Source of the DNA: Amyloporia xantha
Lineage: Eukaryota > Basidiomycota > Agaricomycetes > Polyporales > Adustoporiaceae
Direction: 5' to 3'
Assembly: GCA_036971615.1 (NCBI GenBank)
Contig: JAYKKR010000048.1
Span: 1-64,000, forward strand
Length of the DNA: 64,000 bases
Shown: one piece after another, positions 13,237-25,055 of the stretch
Layout: each line of letters starts with the position of its first letter
Position numbering within the stretch: the stretch's first letter is position 1
Program-made: the position numbers and the translations under genes
Notes under the pieces: generated by a model
Told to the model about the DNA's origin: nothing
Databases searched by the model: none
Seen by the model: the letters and a program-made list of their open reading frames with translations, nothing else

Positions 13237-13860
13237 TTATCCCTGGAACTTCCTCATAGTCTGTATCTCATCGAGAAGAGCTTGCAATCTGTCATCATCA
13301 ATTTTCACAAGACTGTACGCAGTCATTGAATTGAGCTCATCTAGCCGCAAAAACCATTGGGTCCGCTTACCTAGGGATCACGCTCTTCGCTTCTTCCGCG
13401 TCAGCGGGACATAGATTAGCAATTTGTGCTGTCTCAAATTGTGTGAGAGCAGGTTCTCTCCTCAGTGTCCTGTTAAAATCCATCGATTATTTCATGCACT
13501 CGAAAAGCACGCAAAACACGGTCTCACTCTCGGACAGCACTTGCGGAGTCCGTGGTATTGAACTTTGTAAACGTCTTCACATACTCCAGTGTCTTGTTGT
13601 AGACACTGTATATAAAATGAATAGATACGTTTGTCAAAGCGAAGAGAAACGCACGCGGTGTCTGGCGCATCCTTGTCCCTGTTCTCGAGCAAATATTTTA
13701 CTTCCGAAATCAGCAGACAACCAGCATTATTGAACTCTACACACGCAAAGAGTCAAAATGGAGCACGCCCAATCAAATATGTGTCCTTACCAGCGCCAAG
13801 CTTCAACACTGAGGCATCCTCCTCTTCAATCTGCGGTCGGTGTCGCAAGCGAGGTGTCAT
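13237..13860 (-). CDS. RPB4: RNA polymerase II subunit RPB4
   Basis: The gene is hidden from simple ORF searches because it is cut into five small exons: 13860-13791, 13736-13655, 13605-13528, 13469-13371 and 13312-13237. They total 405 nt, or 134 aa. The product shows the characteristic RPB4 core: LKLGAEFNNAGCLLISEV, the YNKTLEYVKTFTKFN helix, REPALTQFETAQIANLCP, and a C-terminus DEIQTMRKFQG. RPB4 pairs with RPB7 to form the stalk of RNA polymerase II, with roles in initiation and in linking transcription to mRNA decay. Length and motif order match fungal RPB4. Introns are 43-58 nt with canonical ends. It is transcribed away from the neighbouring transporter, sharing a short upstream region. 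Confidence 0.95.
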
Positions 13861-14141
13861 GGTTGTGGCGAAGAGATTGTTTGCCCTTGTTTAGCAAAGG
13901 CTTTAGATTCTAACAAATACAAACAACCTCCCGCGATCGGCACGACACCACGACAGACTAGAGCACGTGCCGGGACAGCCTCCTATTCTGGCTGTCACTA
14001 TTCCTGCTGAAAGCTTGCGTGCTATCTTGCACCTTGCAGCTACTCATTGCTATATACCCTCTCATAACGCATCTCCGCGTGCGATCTCCCTCGAGGCTGG
14101 GACTCAAGTCCGATTACGACCTCGAGGATAGCGAATTCGAG
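13861..14141. promoter_or_regulatory. divergent promoter region of RPB4 and the transporter
   Basis: About 280 bp (less if the transporter starts further upstream at 14019) separate two diverging start codons, so both core promoters must lie here. No clear TATA box is visible. The motif agcacgtgcc near 13961 contains a CACGTG E-box-like hexamer. Confidence 0.45.
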
Positions 14142-16088
14142 ATGGTACAGACCTATGGTGTCGCTTCCACGGAAGAGCATGATGATGCGCCTCCTCGACC
14201 AGAAAATGCTGGAGAAGCTGATGCACTGCTTGGTGCAGACGCAAGCACAAGACGGCCCAAGAGAGATGGACATGCGACTCTATCAAGCTCCGTGGGCAAT
14301 CTAGCAAATACAATCATCGGTAGTGGTGAGTCATGCCCGCATTAAGATAGAATTCTCTCACTGACATTCACTGTGTTAAGGCATGCTTACATTCCCCCTG
14401 GTGCGTATATAATACGTTGTAGTACTGCCTTACCTGAGGTCTCAATCTGTGCACAGGCTATGGCTTCGGCGGGCATCATTCCGGGCATCATAACATGTGT
14501 CTTCTCTGGTGGTGTGGCGGCTTTCGGTTTATATTTATTGTCGTTATGTGCCGTGAAGGCGCCGCACCGTCGGGCATCGTTTTTGCCGTCGCAGAACTCA
14601 CGTTCCCTCGTGCGGCTGTGTTCTTTGACGCTGCAATCGCGATCAAATGCTTTGGTGTCTCCATAAGGTTAGTTTGTGCTATGTTCGCTCCTGGAGAAGT
14701 TTGAACTTTACTCATCCCATCACCCCATTCGTCCTATCTTTAGCTATCTCATCATCGTCAAGTCGCTCATGCCTAACGTCGTCGCTGCCTTCTATCACGA
14801 CCTGCGTTCTTCCGACCCGCCAGCTTGGGCGCAGTCAGGACGGGTTTGGATAACTCTGCTAATGGCAATACTCTTCCCACTGTCTTTCCTTCGTAAGATA
14901 GACAGTCTGAGACACACAAGCTATGTTGCTCTCTTCTCTGTGGGTGGGTGGTCTGTCCTGGAGAAGACTGTTCGATATCTAATTGATTCATTCCCGTAGC
15001 ATATTTGGTTGTCGTGGTGATAACCTGCTACTTCTTCCCGATCGAGGGTACCCAAGCACCCGGTGAAATTCACCTGGTGCACTTCACTCCTAGCTTCATT
15101 TCGACCTTCCCGGTGCAAGTATTTGCATATACGTGTGCACAAAATGTCAGTGGTTTCCCTGCAACGTTCACAATGGACTACTCACATATCCGATAGATAT
15201 TTCCCATCTTCAACGAAATATCTTCGAATACTCAAACACGCATGAACCTCGTCATCGGGACCTCCATTGGCTCAGCGGCACTAATCTACGAAATTATAGC
15301 TATCTTTGGTTATCTGACGTTTGGCTCTAAGGTGCTCCACTTTCCATTCGTATCGTTCCTTACCGCTCAACAACTGTCTCAGGTCAGCGCGAACATCATA
15401 GCGATGTATCCGTCAACGTCCCTGTTCATAGCGGGTGGGCAACTGGCAATAGCCATTTTGGTGATGTTTTCCTATCCGTTACAAGTACACCCATGCCGCA
15501 ATTGTTTGGACAAGGTGTTCCACATGGGGCACGTGTTGAAAAGTCCCGAAGGTGAAGAGGAAGTGGAAGACGAGCATGGTGGCAGTCCAGATATGAGTAC
15601 TCTTAAACACGCATTGCTCACCATTGCAATCGTCGTGAGCGGATTCACGATTGCATACTTTGTAGATGATTTACAGATGGGTACGTCTCGCCGGTGTATA
15701 TTTGTGAAGTCTATCTGACCCGTGACAATGCACCGTATCACGTATTCATCAGTGCTGTCGTTCGTTGGCTCCACCGGGTCAACCACGATTTCGTTCATCT
15801 TGCCAGGCATGTTCTACTGGAAGGTCAGTTGGGTCTCTTTCTTCCTGTTTTGCAGATGCACTGACCTAACCTAAATCCCACTCCACATCGAAGCTGTCAC
15901 ACAATAATCCAAATGCCAACAAAGCGCTCTCCAACGCAGCACTTGGATTGGCCATCTACGGGAGTTTTATATTCATCTTCTGGTGAGTAATTCACTGCCA
16001 CTTCGACATCATGACAAGACTGAATCAACGATCCAGCCTGGGCTTCAACATCTATCAAGTTGTTACGTCGTCACAGTCTGTACATTAA
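14142..16088 (+). CDS. vacuolar-type amino-acid transporter (AVT/SLC38-like), one frameshift
   Basis: Ten exons: 14142-14325, 14381-14400, 14457-14667, 14744-14943, 15000-15145, 15197-15331, 15383-15680, 15753-15823, 15894-15982 and 16037-16088. A cytosolic N-tail leads into the family signature NLANTIIGSGMLTFPLAMAS, which crosses a 20-nt microexon. About ten further hydrophobic spans follow, including YLIIVKSLMPNVVAAFYHD, FVGSTGSTTISFILPGMFY and a last helix near LGFNIYQVV. This is the AAAP fold of fungal AVT vacuolar transporters, which move neutral amino acids by proton antiport or symport. In exon 3 the T run at 14580-14584 is one base short for the family reading, so the assembled copy is frameshifted. 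All other phases close once that base is allowed. An in-frame upstream ATG exists at 14019. Confidence 0.85.
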
Positions 16089-16191
16089 ATTAGAATTCAT
16101 GTGAATGCTTTGGGGGGGGCAATACTACTTGAAGACAACTGTTCTGAGATCATTGTTGTTCGTTAGGCAAAGCAAGAACAAGCGCACCTGC

Positions 16192-16705
16192 ATTTAGTCA
16201 GGACCCCGGCGAATCCCCCAAGAGCCTCGATCCCAAATCGACCTTCGTTCGGACCTCGCCCGACGCCCAATTCGGACTTTGGGCACATAACCTCGCGGCA
16301 AAAGGCCTAATTTCGGCCCCAAATGGGATCGAACCTCTTAAAATCGCTAAAGCCTCGCAAAAAAGGCCGATCTGCTCATCGGGCGGTGCTGGAATTGTTC
16401 GGCGCCGTCTGCACGCCATCTGGATCACGGAAGAGCATTCGGCAGGGGACCGAAGAGGCGTCTGAGGAGATGCCCGTCGGCTTGACCGGCCTGTCCATTT
16501 CCGCGCCAGGACTGGCCGGATTTCGGCCCTGATAGGATCGGACATGCGGGCTGAGGGGTACATTTCGGACCGTTATGGCACCGAACATTTCGACCTACGC
16601 CCCCCAAATTCGGCCTTTTGGATCGAACATTTTCGAAATTTTGGCCGATTTTCGGACCAAATGGGATCGAGGCTCTTGGGGGATTCGCCGGGGTCCTATT
16701 TAGTC
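16192..16705. repeat. 8-bp target-site duplication around the MITE
   Basis: The octamer ATTTAGTC occurs at 16192-16199 and again at 16698-16705, directly abutting the two ends of the inverted-repeat element. Confidence 0.85.
16200..16697. mobile_element. 498-bp MITE with 36-bp terminal inverted repeats
   Basis: The ends are perfect inverted repeats of 36 bp (outermost bases AGGACCCCGGCG), flanked by an 8-bp direct repeat. The inside has no transposase ORF, but repeats phrases such as aaatgggatcga near both sides. An 8-bp duplication is the hallmark of hAT and also of KDZ (Kyakuja-Dileera-Zisupton) transposases, which are common in mushrooms. The superfamily is therefore an inference. The perfect ends suggest a recent insertion, mobilised by an enzyme encoded elsewhere. 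It lies just behind the transporter gene. Confidence 0.85.
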
Positions 16706-17113
16706 AGGCTGGTTCACAATGCAGTGTAACGTGCTCGTGACGGCGTTACGGACCAACAGACGCTCGTTACTACTTTGTCGGGCGTCTGCCGTTCTCCCCG
16801 GCTTACCCTCAGACCTGATGCACCCCCCTTCCCTTTCCATCCAAAAGATCTCGTATTCCTCGTCAATCACTGCTGAAGCATTCATATAACTTGTCTTTCA
16901 TGTCTATTGGTGCGTAATAGAACTGTTAGCACCTTTGGAGGGCGTGTTGCGAGCGCCTAGCTACCTTTGCCCTCCCGGTCGTAACTGCACACTGAGGCTG
17001 CGCAACTCTACATTTCTTTGAATATCTCAGTGTCATCCGCGCAGCTTGGCCATCCGGAAACGCCGCTCTGCTCACCGTCTCTACCTTCATCCTCTCCGTC
17101 GCCACACACGACA
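16706..17113. other. intergenic and leader sequence before the R3H gene
   Basis: About 400 bp without a coding signal. It is pyrimidine-rich around 16800-16860 and presumably holds the promoter and 5' leader of the gene that follows. Confidence 0.4.
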
Positions 17114-20100
17114 ATGGCGACTGCGACCATGAGCTCGACCGCTGCCACGACTGCGAGCGCAAGTGCTCCAGAGATCCATTCGACCAACGCGCTTTCTGCT
17201 AGCACGATCGTTCATTCCCCATCTTTGGATGCATTTCATGCGTCTTCTCCCCGCGGTGCATCGCCAGACGCGCTTGGATTTACGAGCTCCCCGAGCTCCA
17301 CCGATCTAGCGTCTGGAAGTAACGACAACTCTACGGAACCCGATCCTCAAATCGTCGAGGCCCTTCGGAGCAAAGACCGCCTCTACGTTCTGAAGTTGGG
17401 AGAGCAGATGGAAAGTCTTATCCACGAACACAGGTGTGTTTCTATTTAACAATACATTGACTGGTGGCCATCACGCGACATGCATATCTCACCGCTGTCT
17501 GAGCATTTTTGGATGAGCACGCATTCGGTGGTGTTTGGTTCTTGTGGTATCAATGTATTCTGACATAGTGTATCGCACACAGAGTCAAGATTGACCTCAC
17601 ACCAGCAACCTCATATCAGAAAATGCTGGTCCACAGATGTTCTGCGTATTACAAGTTATCCCCTGAAAGCGATAACCTGACGAAAGGAATTACTGTCTAC
17701 TACCGCTCCGAAAGCAGAATGTAAGCGTCCTTGTCGCTACCATTATAAAATTTCCGACTGAATAATTCTGCATGCTTTATTTAGTCCTGCACGCAGAATC
17801 AGCGAGTTGGTCCCCTTGGAAGAATCCAACCAGCCAGCTTTTAAGATTATGCGAAGAAGCGCGCAGGATGGTTCGAAAAGCCGACAGAACTCGCAGGCTG
17901 GGTCAGTTGCTGGCGAGGACGCCGATCTCTCTGACGTTGAGCCATCATCAGAGGCGGGCAGCATCAGTGGTCGCAGTAATGCAACCGGAAGTAGCGCGGC
18001 GAAAAGACACCCCACGTTGGAGGAGCGTGAGGCGGCCTACAACGAGGCACGGTCTCGAATCTTCATGGGTTTCGAGGAAAAGGAAAAAGACAAGGAAAAG
18101 GACAAGGACAAGGATATGAGCGCCAACTCATCCACGTTCAGCCTTGTCTCCGGATCTGGTTCCACGAACGGAGGCCGTGGGAGTAGTATTGGTGATCTCG
18201 ACGATTCTGCTAGTTCAGCTGCTACTGAGAGCGAGTGGTCTGGTCCGGTCACTCGTGATAAGAGAGACAGTCGACGAGGAGGCTCAGCGGGGTCATCTTC
18301 CCGTTCAATGCGGTCATCCGGTGCATCTTACAATAACGGTTCAGGAAGCTCAAGGAACTCCAGAGCAACTTCACCATCTTTCACGTACGCGACACTTTAC
18401 GAGCCACCTCCAGTTGTGGACTGTCAACCTTACGGAGCACAGCCTCCGCCTGCCGGTTATGTCCCGCATTATTTCTACGGATACGGTGCTCCCGGGCAAG
18501 TTCCAGCTCCTGTCTATGGCTATCCATATTACCCACCGTATGGCTATCCTCCTCATCCGTCCGACCCCACTAGTCAACCTAGTGAGTCCGTGTACTCTCC
18601 TGCCCAGTCCAATCAACCGCAAGTGCCCTACCCGAACCCCTACATCTGGCAGCCACCACCTAGTCACACTATGCATCAACCTTCCCAGCTCCAAGCTCAG
18701 AGCCCTGGAACTGCCGGCCTCAACCTTCCCCCTCATTCATCCCACCCTCGTCACCTCAACCACAAAATGTGCCTCAACCCCATTATCCCACTTACATGGC
18801 GCCTCCACATTTTAACCCTTACGCAATGCAAGGTTACGCTCCGCCTCCACATGGATTCCAGCCTCCAACCTATGGTCCGCCTGCAGCACAGCCGCCACAA
18901 CAGCAGCTTTACATGCCCGAAATGGCCCCCAATAGCGCCTATGTCAATGGTAATGCCGACAACAACAACCACAGTCGTGCGTCTTCCAGGAGCAGTGGAC
19001 ATCACGGTACCCATAAGCGTAGTGCACCGCGGGCGCGTGGATCTTGGAGCTACGGTCCTGGAGCTGGTCAGAATGGGTATACATACAATCTTCACAGCGT
19101 CGGTGGCGGTCTAGGAGGAAACGAAGCAGTAGGACCGCGGCTGAGCTCCAGTGTTAGAAGGATTTCTGGAACGTCAAGTGGGAGCGGAAGTGCGGGTGCG
19201 AGAACCCCGGGCGATGAAGCCTCTTCTACGGCAGTGAGTCATTTTTCTTGCTCTGCCCTTCTGTCTGCTGGTTCCATTCCTGAGTCATGTTGACCAATGA
19301 AATCTGTTACATATGATCGGTGCCTCTTTTTCGTTTCCACTCTATATTCCGTTATCTCACAGTCGTCTTCTACATCGTCGTCTTCGCGGCAAACGTATAC
19401 GTCTACTTCATCAAAGCATCCACTTCCTGCCCGACCCGATTGGGCTGTCGGTCTCAAGCCTCAGCCTGGACTGCACCCTCCTCGACATCATGACCATAGT
19501 AATGCCAATTCTAGAACCATGTCGCCTGTAAGAATCGGCGGTCAAGCACACCTTCCATCCCAGCATCAATCCCAGCCTGCGTTACAACCTAACGACTTCC
19601 CACCACTGTCTTCTGCGTCTGTTCCGGAGAGACGAACACCGGTAGTAGGCGGCGTGTGGACGAACACGTCTTCGATGCGTTCCATTATGACGCCTGGACC
19701 ACAGGGTAGCGCCAACCACCAGGGCTCTGCGCTCGTACACTACCCTAACAATCAACAATCAGCTTCTCAGAATGCCAATGGGAACCCTCGTTTGGACGAT
19801 CCGGAGTCTGTTTTTGAGAGGCCACCGCCCAAGGGAAATGCTGAATTATTCAATCCCAGGGGTTCCCGGAGCGCAGGGTCTTCCAATGGAAACGGGGAAC
19901 GGGCGAGTATGCAGGGACAGATCGAGGTGAGGGATGGAACAAAACAGGACAACGTTTGGCTGAAGGGGGAGGCGGTCGCGGTCGTGGTTGAGAAGGTGGG
20001 CCTTGTCACACTCGATGATCGCTCAGGGGAAGTAGATGTGTCACCGTCTGCGGCACCCCGACCCTCATCAGCTGTTCCGCCGCCAGTAGGTGTGACGGAT

Positions 20101-20127
20101 GGTGCAGCAGATGTGGGTGCCTCATAG
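17114..20127 (+). CDS. R3H and SUZ domain RNA-binding protein
   Basis: Four exons: 17114-17433, 17583-17720, 17785-19233 and 19363-20127; about 890 aa. After a Ser/Ala-rich N-terminus, an R3H domain runs over roughly residues 85-150 (LYVLKLGEQMESLIHEHR, then SYQKMLVHRCSAYY). It is followed by a SUZ-type segment (FKIMRR, then HPTLEEREAAYNEARSRIF). The long remainder is low complexity: a KEKDKEKDKD tract, then Pro/Tyr/Gln-rich stretches. R3H-SUZ pairs bind single-stranded nucleic acid and are found in cytoplasmic mRNA regulators, so an mRNA-binding role is inferred. Within exon 3 the C run at 18728-18732 must be read one base longer to join the first frame to the Pro/Gln-rich frame that continues. 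As written, the ORF exits into an unlikely frame. An upstream in-frame ATG exists at 17018. Confidence 0.85.
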
Positions 20128-20445
20128 GGGTCCATTTTCACCCACGTAACATATTGTCTCGTATCGCACTGCTATCGGGACGCTGTCATTTGGCTGTCGC
20201 ATGTAGTTGTCTGGCTAGTATTGGTTGATGTACTGCGAGTACTCTACTGTCGTGTGCATCGTTTACTTTGTTGTATTCACATCTCTTGAGCGTAACTTAC
20301 ACAATATAAATCGCATAATATGAATGTATTCGAACTGTGAACCAAGAATTGATATAGCGATAATTTACTGCATCAAAGAAGCGACAAAGGGCATGACAAT
20401 AGATCAGCAAATAGATATAAAATCGGCCAGGAGTCACCGTCAAGA

Positions 20446-22307
20446 TCACCGAGTCCACCTTCTGAACCACCGCTTCAACAACGAAAACGCGCCGCGCCTA
20501 TGCTTTGTACGGGGCGTGGGATTGGCCGCCGACCAAGACGCAACACGTCTGAGCTGGCCATCCGACCGAAGCTGTCTCTGCAGCGGTGCCAATGCAGGAT
20601 TCTCTTGAGATCTTATACTGGAAGGAAGGGGAGGATGAGGTTCAGGAGCAGGCTTGGGCTTTGATTTGGGTTTCGGAGGAGGGCCAATGAGTAACTCGAG
20701 ACCACCCAAATCAAACGGCTTCGGCTGATGTAGTGAGCGTGTAGTCGACGGAGTGGGTACTGTATGATTCGAGGGCTCTGAAGATTCGTGAGAGTCCTCG
20801 CGACAAGGGGAGTCGAGTTGAGAACCTGGAGCTAAAACAAGGGCGACAGGTCGATTTCGGCGGCTAGGCGGTTTCCGCACGGTGCGGACTCGTGGTGGAT
20901 GGCGACTATGAGAACCGGGCGTCGCCTGAGCAGTGAGTGAGGTAGAAGTGCCCACAAGGAACTCCGGGGCATTCTTCGAGACAGTATGTCAGTATACATG
21001 AAGAGTAGTCGGCAATGCGATGTGCCACTGACATGAGGATCATAGGTATAGTATGGCTCTATGTCTGGTGTAGAGCCGCTCGACAATAACGTGTCATAAG
21101 TAGCGTCCATGCTGGGACTCTGTGCAAGATAATAAGGCCCACAGGTAACAACGATAATGTCTGAACATACCAATTCCTGCTCTTCATCTTGATCAACCTC
21201 AACCCAGGCCGTCTTCCACTTCCCTTTGGCAGCCGTGGACCAAGATGCAAGCTCTCCCACAGACACGCCATCCTGAGACACGGCAGCCCGCGAGGGAATG
21301 CTGTCCTCGATGGCTCCAAAATTTTGGACAGCACTGTACACGTTTCGAGAAATATCATCAGAAGGCCTCCGTTGGGTATTGAATGCTGTCTGCACTCTCG
21401 GAGTCGTTGGGCCACTTCGAGGAGTAGACGAACCACTCTGTGGCGTGCGTGGGCGAGGGCCATGGCGGGGGCCGTGCACACGCGGGCGAATGGAGTCGGG
21501 TACCAGCATAGGATGCGTGGTACGAAGGCTTTCTGCAAGAGACTCGAGTTGGTCAATCGTATTTTCTCGAACGCCCGTTGAGGGCCGCGACGATGCAGTG
21601 CTAGTGCGGTGAGCCCGGACGTCGTCGTCGTCGCTGCCGTGTTCTGTCGTAGGAGCAGCAGAAGCTGCTATGGGGTCGTCCTGTAAAATCGTCGTCTTGG
21701 CGTAGGATGAGATGTGTGGGAAGGACCCCATGACAATCCTAGGGTCGTCGAGTTTAAGTGTACTCGGGTTCTCGACGTCTTCGGCAACAGCAGTATGAGC
21801 ATTTGTTCCCGTGGCATTGCCCTGCGAGCGGGACGAGACATGTTTCTGTAGCTCCCCCGCACTGCGTTGCTCACCCGCCGACTGCCCTGACCTGTGCAAA
21901 AGGGAAAAATCTTCAGCGTTGTGATCCAAATGTCCAGGTGCGTCCGATTTGGAGGCGATATGGGATGTAGATCGAGTCAGTACGCCATTCGATGCAGCGC
22001 TCGAAAGATTCGAAAGGAGTGGATCCCTTGTATTATGGATAGTAGTCGACTTCCGAAGAACAGGGCGTTGCGCTGCAACTAAAGGCTCGCCATCGGAAGG
22101 GCGAGCGGGCGCCTGCTGTGAAATGGGATGACTGAATTTACGCCGACGACGCGGCCCGCGTATTCTTGTAGGAGAATAGGCGCTCGGAACTTGGCTCGGT
22201 ACACTAGGAATAGAAATAGAGGCGGTCAGTGCTTTATGTGTTTCGCTGAGCGCGAATGGCTCGAAAGTCAGAGGAGGTATATAGGAGGGAGCGTGGACAG
22301 ACACCAT
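20446..22307 (-). CDS. Ser/Pro-rich protein of unknown function
   Basis: Three exons: 22307-21171, 21119-21033 and 20973-20446; 583 aa. Both introns are GT-AG (GTATGT and GTCAGT donors). The first is 51 nt and in frame, so an unspliced read-through form would stay open. The protein is largely disordered: Ser, Thr, Pro and Arg rich, with a short more ordered part around GELASWSTAAKGKWKTAWVE and a basic C-terminus (FSLLKRWFRRWTR). No domain is recognised. The start was chosen at MVSVHAPSYIPP; an in-frame ATG 31 codons upstream is possible. It converges on the R3H gene, with about 320 bp between the stop codons. Confidence 0.65.
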
Positions 22308-22551
22308 GACAGTACATGGAGAAGAGGCGGGACTGACTCGCAGAACAGACGAGGTGGGCCGTGGGCTATGCGCGAGGCCGTGAGATGACCAGATCGTCAA
22401 GATTTGGCATGTTGGCAGTTCGATGTGATGAACTATGCCAATATCACGATAGACGGAATCTTAACTCCACGGTGCACAGCCTCGGCAATTGCCAGCAGTA
22501 CTGGAAAGCACTCTCTCACACTGAACGTTCCATTCAGGCAACGAAGCATGT

Positions 22552-22990
22552 TCATAACGGATCCTCGACAAGGAGCACGACACACGTTGTAAATACAACT
22601 GCGGCTACAACCACCATGATGCAGAAGTGTGTCCTGTTGTCAAGGAGAGCGATGAGATGCGGTACAAACATATCAGCAGATGAGAACGAACTTCGTCGCC
22701 ACGAGAAAGCCACGCATAGTCCTAAAATCCTTGTAGGTTTGGAAGTACTGATACAGCCCGGCTAAAATTGTGCACAACGCTGCGGCGAATTCTATGGAGG
22801 CGATAGGCAGTTGAATCGCGGTGGGATCTCCAGAGGACGAACTGGAACCGCCGGGAAGGCGGGCCTTAAGCAGGACGGAAGATGACAGGAGAGACAGGAG
22901 CATGGCAAATTTGACATGCGAGAGGAGATTGCGCTCGAGCATCTGCAGATCACGGGTTGTGCTCCCAGAGTTCTCTATGTATGCCGGCAT
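22552..22990 (-). CDS. small three-helix membrane protein, DUF202-like
   Basis: Two exons (22990-22692 and 22633-22552) give 126 aa. The order is typical of fungal DUF202/YidH-like proteins: a hydrophilic start with LERNLLSHVKFAMLLSLL entering helix 1, a second hydrophobic helix (IEFAAALCTILAGLY), a YxxxRDxR-like loop (YQYFQTYKDFRTMR), and a third helix (MVVVAAVVFTTCVVLLV) supplied by the second exon. The protein is inferred to sit in an internal membrane. The family's molecular role is poorly known; in yeast, related small proteins associate with vacuolar SPX-domain transporters. The donor GTTCGT is non-standard, but the added third helix supports the splice. Confidence 0.75.
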
Positions 22991-24842
22991 GATGAGTGGC
23001 TGCAGCTACGCAGTTATGAGCATTTGTCAGTAGCAAGGTGAATAGAATAGTGCGCTCCTTGAAGTATTGAGAGTGGAATTAGCGGCAAGAGATAGATTGA
23101 CGACAAAACACGTACTTCGGTTATTTCTGCGCGCTACCGACTTGTATAAGACGTTGCCACTGCGGATCGCGAGAGGTAAATGGACCCAATACACCAATTT
23201 ATGAAGTGATGAACGGCCAGTGCGGTATGAGGATTTTTGCACGGTGATGGCGAGAGTAGCTTCAACAATACTAGGTTGATTCATCCGACATGGCCCGCCT
23301 CTAGTAATTCGGAATTCGCAAACTTCCGCGAGGCTGACCAGCTAAAGACATAATAAGGATGTTGCTGAAAGTCGACGAAGTCGAATTGGAGCAATACCAA
23401 GGCCTAGTAAACGTCAACGAGTTATTAGGGTTAACTGCTAATCAAGGTGAGCTTCAAACGAGCCCTTGAAAGCGTTTTGAGATCGACGCCCAAGCTTGCT
23501 GCTACACGTGACCAATCTCAGGCCGATGCTTCACGTCTGCTCAGCCGCCACCCGTGCTGTACTCATCTCCGACGTTATAGACTGTAATTTCTCGACAGCC
23601 TGATTTAGCATCTCTGCTGCACAATTACTTTGCAATTACTCTATGACGGCAACCCCTCCAAGTATGCTCGAGGCCTTTCTTGTTTCAAATTATGTCTTGA
23701 GCGACTGGTCGCATTTCCATCTTGAATGCCCTATCATTACTTCATGATGTGACAGTTTAGGCCCTCAACTGAGATGCAGTTCAGATATGGCTTGCTCTAT
23801 CCGGACCATATTTTTGGAAACTCCGTCGTAAGGATGCACTTGATTCGCATCTCTTGAGTGCTTCTACCGGATGGTCTTCTTTATGCGATACATCGGTCAG
23901 TGCCGGAAATATACATCATATCGTAACTCTTATAACTCAGCTACATCGAATGGTTATGGCGGCCTTTCTGAGCGTTCCGAAGGTACTTTGATTGCAAACT
24001 GGCCTGCTGCGGAGCGTCCCACTCCTCGTGTTCAAGTTGCCCTGTAGCATTCATAATTTGCCTGGGCTACGGCTACTCAGTACTCGATGCTCGCAGAACT
24101 ATGCACTATACTGTGGTTCACTTACCCGTGCACCGCGACCGGGGAACGACGATTGGATGCCTTCCCGCAGACATTTAGAATCGTTTCTATTCTAAATTTC
24201 AGCTCTAAATCATGTCGGCACGCCGGCTGATCTGTCTGAGACTCAAAGCGAGCCGGTTGGCGCTCGTCAAGTAGAATTGTCACGCTTAATCTAGAAGGGG
24301 GGTCCGACCCCCCCTTCCAGATTCTAAACACGCTCCAATTGATAATTTACAAACTCCGCTCCTCTCCCATTCGCTCATTCATTCTCTCATCAATTCTCGC
24401 CTGCTTATCTTATGCTTAGTCATCCACCTCATCACTAATTGTCACAAGATCATAACGCCGTTCGGGAGAGCGCTACAAGTCTAGAAAACGTCTCGGGATA
24501 GGACCCCGGAGGCGGTTTCAAGGTCCGTTATCAAATAGAGATTTTCTAAATCCTGTGGAAAGGCATCCATTAACCACATTCATGGTAGGTTCCTTGATTC
24601 TTGCAGGAATAAGAATATATTTCTTCCAACTCGATCAAGTCCTCACCGTAAGTTACATGATATGTACGAAAAGACCCTTGAAGGAAGGGACTAGTCCTAC
24701 AGGTTCTTTGTTCGTTCAAATGTATGTGCCGTGTTGCAGCATTTTGGTAAATTGTGACTGAGGCCCTCCGAGATATGCAGATTCTGCACGCATAGGACAA
24801 TTAGAAAATGCCTGGCAAAGCTTAGTCTCCGTGGCTTGACCA
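22991..24842. other. 1.85-kb intergenic region
   Basis: No gene is recognised. The stretch ends at the insertion point of LINE copy A and holds one near-perfect inverted repeat (listed separately). Confidence 0.5.
24294..24316. repeat. short perfect inverted repeat (G6/C6 hairpin)
   Basis: Arms of 11 bp (GAAGGGGGGTC and its complement) are separated by a single base. It could form a cruciform or an RNA hairpin, or be the relic of a small element. No function is assigned. Confidence 0.6.
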
Positions 24843-24851
24843 ATATAGGCG

Positions 24852-24895
<44 letters not shown>

Positions 24896-25055
24896 GCGGA
24901 AGCGAAAACGGGGGCAGCTCAACTTGGTTGAGTCCCCCGTCCCAAGCTAAGGAATGACGGGGATCCAGCCCGTCCAAGAACACACCAGAGGAGAAAATGT
25001 TTTATACACGCCTGGCAGTCAGGCAGTGTGGGATTCTGACGCCGAATCCTTGCGA

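Noticed and set aside
22307..22400. Upstream ATG of the Ser/Pro-rich gene as the main start
   Set aside because: The extra 31 codons are low in complexity and the internal start reads as a more natural N-terminus. It is kept only as an alternative.
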